DNA from: Utricularia gibba
Taxonomy: Eukaryota; Streptophyta; Magnoliopsida; Lamiales; Lentibulariaceae
Length of the DNA stretch: 64,000 bases
Assembly (NCBI GenBank): GCA_002189035.1
Contig: NEEC01000008.1
Coordinates: 124,001 to 188,000 of the forward strand
Direction: 5' to 3'
Below the pieces are notes generated by a model. That model saw only the letters and a list, made by a program, of their open reading frames with translations. It was not told where the DNA came from and ran no database searches. Below are positions 1-12,639 of the stretch, in pieces. Both the position numbers and the translations under genes were made by a program. Position 1 is the first letter of the stretch; every line of letters begins with the position of its first letter.

Positions 1-1020
1 CTTCCAGATTTCTTTTGATCTCATAAGGTCTGAAATACCTTGGATGTATTTTTATTAAACTTGAATTAGTAAGTTAATTTTTCATAGGTATAGATACTTT
101 ACTTGATTTTATTTTTTAATTTATACTTTATAAAATGGTATTCCTCCTCTGCAAGTGAGGACATATCAATAAAATCACAAGGTACCATTCTCGTAATTTA
201 TTTTTAAATTTGAATCGAAAATATACCAAAATTTCACAATTTAACTGATTTTTATAGTTATTTCTTGAAAACATGGTGATCAAGATGGGTTGGATTCATA
301 GATTGGCCCATCCGATATACCCATGTAATTTGAAAGGACTTGTAGGGTTGGTTAGCCCAAGGGTGGAATCCAATGGGTCAATCCGTACATAGATACATTA
401 TAAATTCTGATCCATTGAGTTACAAGATCTATTGGGCCTAACCTATGCCCACCACTACAAGATCCATTAACTTCTACTTGTGTACAAGGTGCTACACATT
501 CAATTTGCAGAATATGCATCTCAAATCTTTGATAAAAAGCTGGTGGTCTAGGAGCAATTGGAATACCTTCTATAGATGTCGCATATGATCTTCAAGGTTC
601 TCAATTTAAGTCAAAATATCATTAATGAATACCAAAAATTGTCACTCGGTGTTGCACATAAATCATACCCATGTTATTTTTTTCAAGATGGGTCTTAGGA
701 TTTAGGGTCACATAGGCACTGTTTGATTGTAAAACAAAAGTCAGTAAGATTATGCATGTTTATAGTAGACTTTTTTAAAAAATAATTATGTCTCTTGTCT
801 TCAAATGCATGTTATTATTCTCTATACACATGTTGACGTATCATTATATCCTTACAACGACTAATTCAAAAAATTTGCATTAATATGATATGTCTATGAG
901 AGTTTCTAAATTGAAGTACATAAGAATACTTGGATTTATTTCTTCTGAAATAAATCCAAGTATCTTACCATCTTTCGCCACTTCAAAACCCAAGTTGAAA
1001 TTATTTTCAACAAAATATTA
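1..1020. other. AT-rich intergenic DNA, no gene seen
   Basis: No convincing coding pattern before the copia integrase remnant that begins near 1030. The stretch 280-480 is less AT-rich and repeats words such as ggcccatcc and gatccat, which suggests an old repeat, but no ends could be found. Confidence 0.5.
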
Positions 1021-1029
1021 GTCTTTTGC

Positions 1030-2088
1030 ATGGTGATGGTGGGGGTGATTATAATTTCAATGATTTCAAATATGTTCTCAAAGACAACAATATTCTGCAT
1101 CACTCTACTTGTACAGATCATTTAGTGTAAAATGGCATAGCAAAAAGAAAACATCGTCACATCTGCGATGTGGCTTTAACATTTATGTTTCGTGCTAGAA
1201 TTCTCAATTATTTGTGGACTAAAAATTTCTATGCTACAATTTATGGTATTAACTTCTTACCTACAGCCTACTGCATGGAATCTCACCTCATGCTTTACCT
1301 CATGGTCGACTCTAGCCTTTGTTGAAACTATGAATCCTCGGATTAAATATAAGGAGGTTGGTTCAGTTGATAGATACATAGCTTGGCTTGTGGCTCGGGG
1401 ATTTACTCAACAACATGGTATTGACTATGATGAAAGCTTTAGTCCAATTATCAAAATGATGATTGTTAGGATTATTTAGCAAATTGCTTTGAACAATGGT
1501 TGAAATTACATCAATTGTTTAAGACTATCTACATAAAGCAACCTATTGGCTTTGTGTAGGGAGATTCCAAAAAGTTTGTTTGCAAACTATGAAGATCCAT
1601 TTATGGTCTTTAACACACGTCCCTTAGTTGGTTTCAGACATTTCGAATTGCTCTTATCAATCTTGGTTTTATAAAGGTTGAGGCGGACATTTGCTATTTC
1701 TTTATCGAAAAGCTTATCTATTTTGTTATACTATATGTCAATGATATTATCCTTACAGGAAACTCAAATACACTCTTGAGTTGATTAAGAAGTTTTCAAT
1801 AGGCCAAATTTTGGATGACAGACATGGAAAAAATCACTTATTTTTTGGGGCTAGAAATTGATAGGTAAGAGAACACCTTTGCAATTCGACAATCAAAATA
1901 TGGTCTTGGGTTGTTACAAAAGGTGGGGATGAGCAATTGTATGGCGAGTCCTACACCTACAACTATTCTTAGTATGCTTTCCAATGAGTGTTTCTCTAAT
2001 TTCATGGATAATCTTGAGCTTTTTTGTAGTTTGACTAGTGGGTTACAATATTTAATATTGACTCGCCCAGATATTATTTTAGTGTGAA
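1030..2088 (+). pseudogene. Ty1/copia pol relic: integrase core to reverse transcriptase
   Basis: Translated pieces match copia polyprotein in the right order. An integrase stretch (GDGGGDYNFNDF, then NGIAKRKHRHI near 1120-1160) is followed by the start of reverse transcriptase (WLVARGFTQQHGIDYDESFS at 1384-1443). A YVNDIILTGNS-like segment, the YVDD box region, lies near 1735, and GLQYLILTRPDI near 2040-2075. Several stops and frame changes separate the pieces, so no functional protein is made. In the active-site segment the second residue pair reads as ND rather than DD. Upstream gag and the 5' LTR are missing. The frame resumes after the insertion at 2089-2751. Confidence 0.85.
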
Positions 2089-2751
2089 CTTGTGATTACA
2101 AAATGATTTTCAAAACCAAATTAGTAACACCGATTTGTTTTGAAACAGGTTCCAAACGATCAAACTTGGAGTTTTAAAGAATGAAATATTGTTCTGAAAA
2201 ATTTTTAGAGTCTAATCTACTTTTTCAAAATTATGTTAGAAAATAGAAATAATTGATATAAATAGAAATAGATTGTAAGTATTCTAGAAAACTATAGAAA
2301 TAAGATGTAAAAAGTAGAAATAAGAAGTAAAAGTAACATACTCCTTATTTTTTCAGGAACAATTATTAGTATTATTTCAAAAGTATTTTTAATAGAATTA
2401 TTTTTACAATTGATGGTCTTCTAAAAAAAATATTTTATTTTTTGAAAAATATAAATAGGTTTCCAAAATTTTCTAGAACAATGATTAAGTAGAGATGAAA
2501 ATCAATTCTCCAAATTTAAGGCTGTTGTTGAAGGAGAGCATTGTTCAAAAATACATAGGTGAAGACAAATTGCAATTAATGCTTCGACTGATGTTGTTGA
2601 AGGAGGTTGCTGAAGGAATTTAGGGCAAGAATTTTGAAAGGATAGGTGAGAGTAGTAATGGCACACATAAAATGTTTAAAATCGAAAATCGTTCTACCAA
2701 TTTATCAGAGGGATTGAAAAATCCAGTTAACTACCCGGTTCATAATCACAG
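2089..2751. mobile_element. 663-bp non-autonomous TIR element inside copia pol
   Basis: The insertion is bounded by the 7-bp direct repeat GTGTGAA at 2082-2088 and 2752-2758. Its ends are inverted repeats: CTTGTGATTAC on the left and CATAATCACAG on the right, whose reverse complement is CTGTGATTATG. Removing it rejoins the copia reading from RPDI to the VKNVCQHM segment of pol. No transposase is visible inside. An 8-bp hAT-like duplication with one mismatch is possible, but the superfamily is not settled. Confidence 0.75.
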
Positions 2752-3330
2752 GTGTGAAGAATGTTTGCCAACACATGGAACACTTTGATACCTTAAAGCA
2801 CATCCTTCATGTTGTACGTGGTAGCTTATACAAAGGATTGACACTACCTAGGGATAAGTCACAACATCTGTGTCTAAACTCCATAGTGGCTTATTGTGAT
2901 GTCGATTGGGTTACTGATCCCATTAAGAACACTTAGTGATAGGTTTCTGCATTTATTTTGGTAGTAGTTTGATTAGATGAAAGAGCCGAAAACAACACAC
3001 TATTGCAAGATCTAGCATTGAAGCTGAGTATAGAGCCTCAACCACAATAGTCGTAGAAGTAGTTTGGATTCGGAAGTTGTTGAATTTCTTGATGAGAATC
3101 AAGGATCAAGCTCTGATCATTTGTGATGACAAGAGCGCTCTTGCTATTGCTTTGAACCCTATTTTCCATGATAAGACAAAGCACATCGAGATTGACCATC
3201 ATATTATCAGAGAAAGGTTACAAGATGGAGAGATCAAGCTTAACTACGCCAAGTCAGATGATTAAATCACTGACTTCTTCACCAAGGCTAGTCAACCATG
3301 TTTCGAATATTTAAAAGGCTAATTTCACAT
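2752..3330 (+). pseudogene. Ty1/copia pol relic: RNase H and C-terminus
   Basis: The translation gives VKNVCQHMEHFDTLKHILHV, then SIVAYCDVDWVTDPIKNT (the copia RNase H AYSDADWAG-type motif). After stops come SIEAEYRAS-like and DNKSAL-like regions (here CDDKSALAIALNPIFHDKTK) and HIEIDHHIIRERLQDGEI, ending near DFFTKA. This is the normal end of a copia polyprotein. Stops at 2936 and 3265 show it is dead. Confidence 0.85.
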
Positions 3331-3357
3331 GTTACACCTAGCTCATTTGAGAAGGGA

Positions 3358-3405
3358 TGTTGGAGTTAAGTAATGGCATTGCTGTAATTTTGTATAATTA
3401 CCTAA
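3358..3405 (+). repeat. Start of copia 3' LTR, cut off by an Athila LTR
   Basis: A purine-rich tract (gagaaggga, 3349-3357) right after the copia pol end is followed by TGTTGGAGTTAAG, the usual form of a copia 3' LTR start. Only 48 bases remain before the Athila LTR begins at 3406. The rest of the copia LTR was not found on the far side. Confidence 0.6.
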
Positions 3406-4690
3406 TGTTAAATGTCATTTTCTAGTTATTATTATGTATTATTATGTGTTTATTTAATATTAAGTTGCCCAAATTAGAAGTCTTATTTTTAAGTATTTGA
3501 TTTTAGTAGAAAATTCATTTTTTTCTATTTTGACTGAGATATGTCAGGAGGTAGTCGTAGAGTGTTGCAGGAGGTCAGACTTTGATTATTCATGCCTTGC
3601 ACGCGACTTGGAACAATTGTGGACGGAAGACTAACACTAGTCAAGGCCCCTGACTTACGGCATGTGAGAGTCTGCAGAAATGATTAGGCGTTAACTTGCA
3701 CACAAGGGAAGGCTAGTGGCGCACGCAAGACAGAAATAATGTTGAGAAGAGGACCAGAAGGAGTTAATACATGTGGGGAGTGATATAAAATCAACTTGGA
3801 ATACTTATTTACATACTTTTTGAATCTTTTGACACTTTATCTTTGTACTTAAAACTTTTGGGTTCTTCCTCTCCTCCAAGAAGAAAGAACACTTTAGCTT
3901 TCATTTTCGTTTCTGTTTTTATGGCCCTCTTGGGCTAAACTCTTTTAGTCTCTGGGAGTAGATGAAGTTTCCTTCCAAGACTTGAGCATTCCACTCGGTT
4001 CTTTATTGAACTCGTTCCGGATTTTGCATACTTCCACGCATTTTGTTGTAGTCTTTTTGTAACGACTCTTAGTCACGGTCTATGAGTAGCAGGCTACTCC
4101 TCGCGTATTTGGATGAAGAGCAAGGTGAAGAGCACCAACTCTAACCCTACCGGTTCGAGGGAAGTACCGAATTGTTTATGGCCGAGGTACCACGATAGTG
4201 GACAAATAGTGACCTTATGCCTTCTACTGGTCATTGGCAACAATTGGGCACATGTGCGCATTTCGGTTTTGAAGGCAATCGACGGCAATCCTCTTGTCTT
4301 CTCAATCGTCCAAGAGGGAATCATATGAGACTATTCTCGTGCCTCCTTGTCAATCAAAGTGTAAGGGAGAGTAGGCTATTCCTTGCTCCTATAACCAGCT
4401 ATTCAAAAGGAATCCGTGAAAATTGAGGCGAGGATAGACAAAAGAAGGAAACGGAATCTCATTCTCAGGAACTGCAGCCCTTCGTCAAGGTCCATCACTT
4501 AGGTTGTAACTTTTATTTCTGCATTTCAAAGACCTCCTTTTACAAATCTGTGACAATTTGTGAAAGTTTTCTACAAAACACTTTTCGCGAAACTCAACTC
4601 CCTGAGATCGATACTCGTACTACGCTCTTTTGTGTTTTACGTTTTACGTTTTATATATTTAAATTTTTTTTGAGGAAACGACACATAACA
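3406..4690 (+). repeat. Athila-type gypsy LTR (element A, 5' LTR)
   Basis: The LTR begins TGTTAAATGTC and ends with ACACATAACA just before a primer binding site. It aligns over its full length with the solo LTR at 48696-49953, which fixes the ends. It also aligns over its 3' part with the LTR of element B (13586-14047, opposite strand). Shared landmarks are the TATTATTATG start region, the GAGACTATTCTCGTGCC region near 4326 and a U5 motif CTCCCTGAGATCGATACTCG at 4599-4618. Confidence 0.9.
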
Positions 4691-4696
4691 AATTTT

Positions 4697-4714
4697 TGGC
4701 GCCATTGCCGGGGA
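4697..4714 (+). promoter_or_regulatory. Primer binding site, tRNA-Asp type
   Basis: TGGCGCCATTGCCGGGGA lies six bases after the LTR end. It complements the 3' end of plant tRNA-Asp (CCA plus acceptor and T-stem) with one difference, A for G at the eighth base. A tRNA-Asp primer is usual for Athila-lineage gypsy elements. Confidence 0.85.
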
Positions 4715-4827
4715 GTTGTGTAATTTTGTGTTTAGTGTTGTGTATAGTTTTTCTTTTTCTTTTCTTTTTCTTTCTTTCTTCTTGTTTTTCTTTTGTTTCC
4801 ATTTTGATGGTGTTTTTATTTGTTTTT

Positions 4828-5698
4828 ATGCATTCAGCTCCACCGAAGGGTCACCGAAGCTTGAAATCATACCGAGAAATCTTGTGCCCCTTAGATCCGG
4901 AGATTAAGTGCACATTTCTTGTGAAAAAGAGAGAATTAACTTCCAATTCATTTACTGACGAAGAAATGTCTTCTCAACAACCTACTGGAGTCCCCACAAT
5001 GCATGGAGAATAGGAGCAACAACATCCTCAATTTTTTCCAGTTCTACCGATCACTAATCATAGCCCAGCACTAAAGACCATAAAAGAAGAAATCATCGCC
5101 AACCATGCTGACCGACCACTTTGTATCATCTTTGACGTGGAAGAGGACTTTGAGCTTCGCCCATATCTATTCTAAACACTTCCTAAGTTCGCTGGGAGAG
5201 AAAATGACGACCCAAATCCTCATCTTAGAGAGTTGCACACGGCTTGTGCATCCATGCGCGCAAAAGGTGCTACGGAGAACCAAGTCATGTTGCGGGTCTT
5301 CCCTTTTAGTCTCACTGAGTGAGCCTTGGAGTGGCTGTATAGACTACCACCATCCTCTATTGCTACCTGGGAGCAAATGGTTCAGAAGTTTCTTGATCGA
5401 TATGCGCCCCTAGGAAGAGCCTCCGTAGGAAGAAGAGCTCAAGCTACCATGCTACAAAGTGAAGGAGGGAATTTACAAGAGTATTATGACAGATTCAACC
5501 GGATCTGTAATATTTATCCACAGCATGGACTTACTGAAGTTCAAATTTTACAACATTTCTACGAAGGACTGACCCCCATGATCAGAGGATAAATGGATGC
5601 CGCTTGTAATGGGTCATTACTAGAGAACCACCACAGTGCTGATGTCCGAAGATTGATACAACAAATGGCTGCTAACTCTTATTCTACTTCCAGCTAAT
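4828..5698 (+). pseudogene. Athila gag relic (element A)
   Basis: The protein starts MHSAPPKGHRSLKSYREI after a long CT-rich leader (4748-4800). The Retrotrans_gag core is clear at 5300-5590: FPFSL, then WLYRLPPSSIATWEQMVQKF, GNLQEYYDRFNRIC and LQHFYEGLTP. In-frame stops occur near 5011, 5176, 5320 and 5590, with a frame change near 5100. The same gag is present in element B at about 12640-13448 on the other strand. Confidence 0.85.
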
Positions 5699-7250
5699 AT
5701 GACCACTCATACCGAGCATCTAAGGGATTTCTCAGCCTGTAAAATCAGTGCACGAAGTGGACAATTCTGAAGTTGTAGCTCAACTTCCTGCTATGAGTGA
5801 TACCTTGAAGATTGGCTTCCAATCACTTCTCCAACAACAAGGAAGGTATCAAAGATCTTCAACCTCTCATCTTTCTGATCCAGGACCTATGATACATGAG
5901 ATGCCAAAAGAAGAAGTGAACACATTTTACCATAACTAAGGAGGAGCTTACAACTACGGAAACTACCAAATGCCGAGAAGAGATCACCCTGGTTTCTGCT
6001 GGAGACAACCAGTACCTCTTAGTCAAGTCCCATCACTAGGGAACCCTTCGGCTGTTCCTCAGAAAGCTGTCACTGCTCTGCCTCAACCTTTACAAATAAC
6101 TGGAGTTCCAGATCAAACTCTAGTCCCTTATCAGCCGAATCATAATCTGGAGTCCATGGTGAAGTCCCTTTCTGAGAGCATCACCAAGATGCATGCAAAC
6201 CCAAATCACCTAGCTAGTGCAGACCATGAACCGACTGGAGACGCAAGGAGCATTGCCATCCCAACCAGTAAAGAACCCAAAGCACATCAACGCAATATCT
6301 TTGAGAAGTGGGAAGGATCTATTGGACCCTTACCCATGGTTCATGACTAAGGTGGGAAGATTCAAAAAAAAAAAGAATTAGAAGTCTTGGACAACGATGA
6401 TAACGTGGATGAGGAGATTATTTTAGAAAATCTTGATGGTTCTCCAGTCCGTAACACTACTGTACCGACACCACCTGAAGAAGTGAAGGAGAAGGAGACA
6501 CAAGAAGTTGATCATCCCAAATCTCTAGAAATTTCACCTCCTTGTCGTATGAGACTTCGAAGGAAGAACAAGGACAAACATGGACTGAAGGTATTCATGG
6601 AGGTGATGAAGAAGGTTAACATGTATATTCCCTTGCTGGACATGATTGATCAAGTGCTGAAATATGTGAAAATGTTGAAGGATTTGTGTGATCCCAAGAA
6701 GAAGGCAAAAGTAGAAGAGATGATTCCCTTGACTAAAAATATTTCAGCAATTATTCAGAGGAGGCTTCCACGAAAGTGTAAGGATCCAAGTATGTTTTCC
6801 ATACCTGTGACTATTGGTGAGACCAAAATTTCAGTTGTCATGTATGATTTAAAAGCATCGGTTAATGTTATGCCTAGTTCCCTTTATCTTTCTCTTGCAT
6901 CTAAGTTAGGTAAACTTGAGCCTACTAGCATTATTTGCCAATTAGCTGATAGATTACATGTGAAGTCTGATGGTAGAGTTGACGATGTGTTTGTAAATGT
7001 TAAAGATTTCATTTTTCCTACTAACTTTTTAGTTATTCCCATGGAGAGTGAAAATCCCATGATTTCGGAGTCCATCATTTTGGGACGACCATTTATGGCT
7101 ACTGTAGGCACCGAAATTGATGTCCAAGCCAGCACAATTTCCCTACAGTTCGATGGACAGGTGCTGGACTTCAGCCTGGATGCAAGAGAAATAAAAGTTA
7201 TCATTTATGGTGCTGGCACCATCTTTTTTGAAGATTCCTTCTACTCTTGA
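5699..7250 (+). pseudogene. Athila gag C-terminal and aspartic protease region (element A)
   Basis: Two fairly open stretches (5748-6350 and 6387-7250) encode low-complexity gag tail and then a retropepsin-like domain. ISVVMYDLKASVNVMPSSLY at 6827-6886 corresponds to the active-site block usually read as DLGASINLMP; here the catalytic DLG reads DLK. ESIILGRPFMATVGTEIDV at 7065-7121 is the conserved ILGRPFL block. The element stops being recognisable at about 7255; no reverse transcriptase follows. Confidence 0.8.
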
Positions 7251-7379
7251 AAAACACTATTCCTAGCTGAAACTAGTTCTAGTTTTACTACGTGAACAAT
7301 TTGCTGTTTATATTCTATTATGCATCTTATGTTGTCATTTAACTTTCAGATCATAATGTTGCTTAGGATATATTATGAA

Positions 7380-7916
7380 AACACTTTTTTTTCCCTTATC
7401 ATGAGTAGCTAAAGCACCTAGTGATGCCTCGGGAAAAAGGGATTTACAAGTTTGTTGTTCACTAAACCAAATTAACCAAGTATCACATTATTTCCTTACA
7501 AACCAAGATAGATCCAAGAGAGGAAAGTAGTGAAACTCACTAAACAATCCTAATTAGAGGTAGACTTAGGGAAAACAAATGTTTGGGTAGACTTAGGCCT
7601 TTGCATGTTATGTGAATGATATATGGTATAGGTGGGATTGTTGTAGCAATTTGTATGTTAACCATAGAAGTCTTAAGCCACCACTCATCTTATCTTAGGT
7701 ACAACCGGGTGCAAAAGCATGTTGTTCTTCTTTACTCTGTTTTATCGGAAATCTACCTTAGCCCTAGTTAAGACTAAATCGATCAACATGAAACTGATTA
7801 CATGCATTAATAATCACATGACAAGCAACTGCTCTTTGTATTCGATCCTAAACACTATGCTCATAATTGTATTATGTTTGAACGATGTTGTAGATTTTTT
7901 GTTTATCAAAAACAAA
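7380..7916 (-). repeat. Fragment of an LTR related to the 34157-35316 LTR
   Basis: Reverse-complement alignment with 34157-34770 is visible along its length. The blocks include agtagtgaaac (7517), gtagacttaggg, a segment encoding a shared nonsense reading near 7719-7890, and the terminal gtttatca at 7909-7916. That terminus matches the TGATAAAC end at 34157. The other end is truncated within about 100 bases of the end of Athila A. Confidence 0.7.
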
Positions 7917-8366
7917 CTTCTAAAGCTTAGTTTAACAAAAAAAGAATGCTTCCATTACAAAACTCATACCTTGAATCGAAAAAAAGTGCTTGTTAAAATT
8001 GTAAATAATGTAAACAGTGATGGTAATTTCATCCAAATTAAAATGCAACATTAGTAATGTAAGCAATAGTAAAGAAGATCAATGCCAACTACAAGTAGAA
8101 GGTTTTGAAATGAGGGATAATCAATTTAAGAAAGCTTGATACGGCTGTGACTTATGACTAAACTTTTGACTATCGTTTTGTTCATAAAATTTTAAGAAGT
8201 GAATAAAGCATAGAATGCTTTAGAATATGCTACAATTATGTATTACAAGGAGTTGATTGTCAAACGAAATATATAATCGAAAACCTAATACACACTTAAA
8301 TAATTTTGTAAATAGCATTATAAATGTAAGCAAAAAAAAAAAAAAATTAATGATGAATATTAAATA
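7917..8366. other. AT-rich filler
   Basis: No gene or clear repeat boundary. A homopolymer run of A lies at about 8332-8346. Probably decayed LTR sequence. Confidence 0.4.
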
Positions 8367-8955
8367 AGTGATTTTGTATCACTTATATTTATGCTTTTTA
8401 GTACTCACTTGGATCGATTTTGCATCCCTTTTATCTCACTTTACTTATGTTTTTAGATAAATTTATATCGTTTATATCATTTTGATCTTTTTGACTCCAT
8501 CATTATCTAAAGACCAGAATTTTAAGATCGGAGTCCAGTATATTTTGGACTCCTTTCTTTTCGTTTTTCATCAACTTTGATTGTTTAGAGTCGAGCATGC
8601 ATATGTGAGCCCTTGTGTCTAAGGATTTGCAGTGAAGCCTTGCTTGCACAAGTCCTACACATGTGACTGACTTACTATGTTCTTCAGCATTTAATTTGAG
8701 GTTTGATTCTGTTTTTCGCAACATTTTTTTTATTAACGTGATCTTTAGTACCATATAGCCCTAAGGGAGTGTGGGAGAATCAAATGTTGGCCTCAATCAC
8801 CTAAGGAGAAGGGTTCAATTGAACATCATTGGTAATACACATTCTGTCTAATCTATCTTCAAGGTGAGAGATGTAGACGTTAGATTTGGATGTGAAGAAA
8901 ACATTGGTTATCAAAGAGGTGAAATGACTTTTGTGGCATGGTTGATTCTATAATC
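8367..8955 (+). repeat. Truncated LTR, same family as the solo LTR at 24018-25154
   Basis: The sequence matches the reverse complement of about 24300-25154. Landmarks are TAAGTGATTTTGT at the start, GACTCCTTTC near 8550, agccttgcttgcacaagtc at 8635, gtaccatatagccctaaggg at 8749 and gagacggtgct at the inner end. About 280 bases corresponding to the U5 end are missing, and the broken end abuts the integrase of Athila B. Confidence 0.8.
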
Positions 8956-8989
8956 TCACTAAATAAGAGACGGTGCTAAGAAACAAAAG

Positions 8990-9663
8990 CTAAGAAATTA
9001 GGGCTTTAGAAGTTCCATATCTCGTGAAGATGTTGTTGCACAAGAAATTAATCATAGTCTTTGCATCATCGGTCCATGTAGGGATTGCCTCAATCCACTT
9101 GGACACATAATCAACCGCAACCAAAATGTAATTTTAACCTGCTGAAGTAGGAAATGGTCTAATAAAATCTATACCCCATACATCAAATAATTCACATACC
9201 AGGGTTCCTTGCTGAGGCATTTAGTTTCTGTTTGATAAATTTCCTACCCATTGGCATGGTTCGCAACCTTTGCAATAGGCGTAACAATCTTTAAAAATAC
9301 GTGGCCAATAAAATGCGCAGTCTAGAATTTTTCTTGCTGTTCCATTTGATCCATGGTGGCCACTAAAAGGTTCGCATAACAAGAGTCAATTGTTTTGGGA
9401 ATATCATTTTCATGAACGCACCTTCGAATGACGCCATCATTGGATCGCTTCCATAAATATGGATCATCCCATATGTAGTATTTGGCATCACTCTTAAGTT
9501 TGTTCCTCGCATGATAGTCCATTCCAGGTGGCATCACCCCTGTTGAAACAAAGTTTGCAAGATTAGCAAACCATGGTTCACGTACACTAGTCCGAACTAA
9601 GAATAGTTGTTCATCCGGAAACGTTTCAGTGATGATTCCGTCTCCTTGGTTTATCTTACTCAT
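8990..9663 (-). pseudogene. Athila integrase relic (element B)
   Basis: The zinc-binding start is visible in the 9663-9322 open stretch (KYYIWDDPYLWKRSNDGVIR) and continues as CAFYWPRIFKDCYAYCKGCE, with the HHCC cysteines. The catalytic core starts FDVWGIDFIRPFPTSAG and runs to ILVAVDYVSKWIEAIPTW, so the first catalytic Asp is present. Stops interrupt it, and it ends at FTRYGTSKALIS, before the DDE glutamate. Confidence 0.85.
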
Positions 9664-12085
9664 ACAGGGCTTAGACTTCCTTCAATCCTTCTGAGATGAT
9701 CAGGCACAAGGTTCTCCTTTCCAAGTCTATCCTTTATCTCAACATCAAACTCTTGAACGAGAAGAACCCATCTAATAAGTCTCGGTTTGAAGTCTTTCTT
9801 CTCCATCAAGTGCTTCACCGTCGAATGATCAGTGTATACCATCACTTTGCTACCTAAAAGATAAGAATGAAATTTTTCCAAGGCAAAAATAATAGCAAGA
9901 AATTCCTTTTCAGTGATGGTATAATTTTTCTGGGCCTCATCCAAGGTTTTCGAAGCATAAGAGATAACATGGTGCTTTCCTTCAATTTTCTGTTACAAAC
10001 TAGCACCCACAACATGATTACTTGCATCACACATGATCTCAAAATCATATTTCGAATCAGGTGGTTGCATCACAGGTACTGTCAAAGAATTAAAAGCTTG
10101 CTTACATGAATCATCAAAATCAAAGGCAACATCATTATGCAACAACCTACGAAGAGGTAAGGCAGTTTTCGAAAATTTTTTAATAAACCTCCTATAAAAA
10201 CCAACACGTCCTAAAAATGATCTAATACCTTTCACATCAATGGGATAAGGAAGTTCAGACATAATCTCAATTTTAGCCTTATCTACTTCAATTCCTTTTT
10301 TAGAAATCACATGTCCTAAAACAATTCCATGATCCACCATAAAATGATATTTTTCAGAATTTTGAACCAAATTCTTTTCCACACATTTCTTCAAAACCTG
10401 ATCTAAATGGTCTAAGTATGACTCAAAATCTTCTCCATATACTGTAAAATCATCCATAAATATTTCAATAAAATCATCACCAAAATTAGAGAAAATACTG
10501 GTCATACACTTCTGAAATGTGGTTGGGGCATTACACAATCCGAAAGGCATCCTCCCATAAGCATAAGTTCCAAATGGGCATGTGAAAGTTGTCTTATCTT
10601 GGTCCTGCCTTGAAATAGGAACCCGATTATATCCAGAATATCCATCCAAAAAACAATAAAATGATTTTCCAGGAAATTTTTCCAACATCTGATCGATAAA
10701 AGGCAAAGGATAATGATCTTTCTTTGTCACTTCATTTAATTTTCAATAATCTATGCAATCCCACCATCCATTTCGCACCCTTTGTGGAACAAGCTCGCCT
10801 TTCTCATTTTCTACCACAGTCATCCCAATCTTCTTGGGCACAACGTGAATATGGCTCACCCATTCACTATATGTGATAGAGTAAATAATCCCTGCATCAT
10901 GAAGTTTAACAATTTCTTTTCTTACTACCTCCATCATGTTTGGGTGATGCGTCTTTGAGGATGGCGAACTAGTTTTGCACCATCCTCTAGAAAAATTTTG
11001 TGCATGCATATGGATGGGCAAATCCCCTCAATGTCATCAAGCATCCAACCTATTGCTTTCTTGTTTCTGTTCAGCACCTCGAGCAGTTGCAACTCTTGGT
11101 CTGAGCTCAGACCAGTGGAGATGATAACAGGGTTCCTAAACTCTATGTCAAGAAAAACATATTTTAAATGATTAGGCAATGGTTTCAATTCAGCTAACCT
11201 CTTTTCTTGAGTCTTGGCTTGCACCATATTTAATTGCTCGAATTTTTCTTCAACTTCCAAGTTTGCAAATAGAGATTCTTCATGAGCCTCTGCTTTTTCT
11301 TTAATTTCTTTCTTCAAGCGCTCCTCAATGTGTCCATCCATGACATCCACAACACAAATGCTCTCAAAATCATTGGGGTAATTCTTGACATCCTTAATGT
11401 CCAGTTTGATTTTGTCTTCATCAAAAGAAAGCTCAATGTCTCCCATTTTCACGTTGATTATAGTATTTGTAGTGCTCAAAAATGGTCTTCCTAAGATAAT
11501 TGTTGTGTCTTTTGATCCTCTAGTGGGCATGTTCACCACATAAAAATTAGCTGGGAATACAAGATGCTCAATTTTCATTAAAACATCCTCAACCAAGCCT
11601 TTGGGAGAAATCACTCTCCTATCAGCCAGCTCAATTTGTACACCCGATGCTTGCAAAGGTCGCAACCTAAGTGTCTCATAAACAGAATTTGGCATGACAT
11701 TTATAGAAGCTCCCAGGTATGCCATAGCTCTCCTGATGCACAAATCTCCTATTTTGCATGGGATAAAAAACGTACCCGGATCCTTACGCTTCTCAGGTAA
11801 TTTCCATGTTAAAAGTGTTGAGCAACTTTCACTCAATTTCACCTTCCTCTTCTCTTTCAACTTCGGTTTAGACATGCATAGCTGCTTCAAATATTTGACA
11901 ATCATTGGCACAAGATCAATATACTCCAAAAGAGTTAAATTCAATTGAGTGTTCCCAAATGCTTTGAACATTTTTTCCTTCTTAGTTTGCTCTTCTTTAA
12001 GCTTAAGCCTTCCTGGAAAGGGAGGCTGGGTCACCTTCACCATGACAGGTTCTGGGAGTACTTCAATTTCGTCCTCATTTTGCAC
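9660..12085 (-). pseudogene. Athila pol relic: protease, reverse transcriptase, RNase H (element B)
   Basis: From 12085 down, the retropepsin-like block AYLGASINVMPNSVYETL and IILGRPFLSTTNTIINV are clear. Reverse transcriptase follows with MPFGLCNAPTTFQKCM and the catalytic IFMDDFTVYGEDF at about 10460-10430. RNase H has [18 protein letters not shown] and [12 protein letters not shown]. The DYRKLN motif reads DY*KLN (TGA at about 10740), a likely CGA to TGA change, and another stop lies near 9993. The reading also shifts frame near 10950-11020. The catalytic FMDD box itself is unchanged. Confidence 0.9.
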
Positions 12086-12639
12086 AACAACTTCATACTC
12101 CTCTGTCTCGTTCTCCTTAGTCTTAGTCTAGACTAGTTTTCATCCAGGCTTCTCTTTTCCGCTCCTCAGTGTCATTAAGCTGATGTTCAACCCTCTACTG
12201 GAATTTGGGTTTGGCTTAGGTTGAGATGGCAAGCTCCCTTTTTGCTTCAGGCCTCCAAGGTCTGCTGTTAACTGACTCACTTGAACCTCCAAATTCAAGA
12301 ATGCTTTTGATTTTCAGCTTGATTCTTGATTGATTGCGCTATGAATGTCTTCAACATTTCTTCCAATGAATTTCCAAAATTCCCTCCAGCATTGCCTTGA
12401 TTTGAGGCTTGAAATGACTGCTGGTTCTATTGGTTTTGCCTTCGAAATGGAGGCACCTAATAAGATCTTTGCTCCTGAAAACTTTGCTGCCCCATTGTTG
12501 AGCTCTCCCCTTTGTAAGAATTTTCGTTGTTGCTCCAATGAAAATTTGGATGATCCCTCCAGCCTAGGTTATAAGTATTTGAATATGGATCATATTTCTT
12601 CCTTTGCAGGGGCTCCAAATATCCCATAGCCTAGACAAC

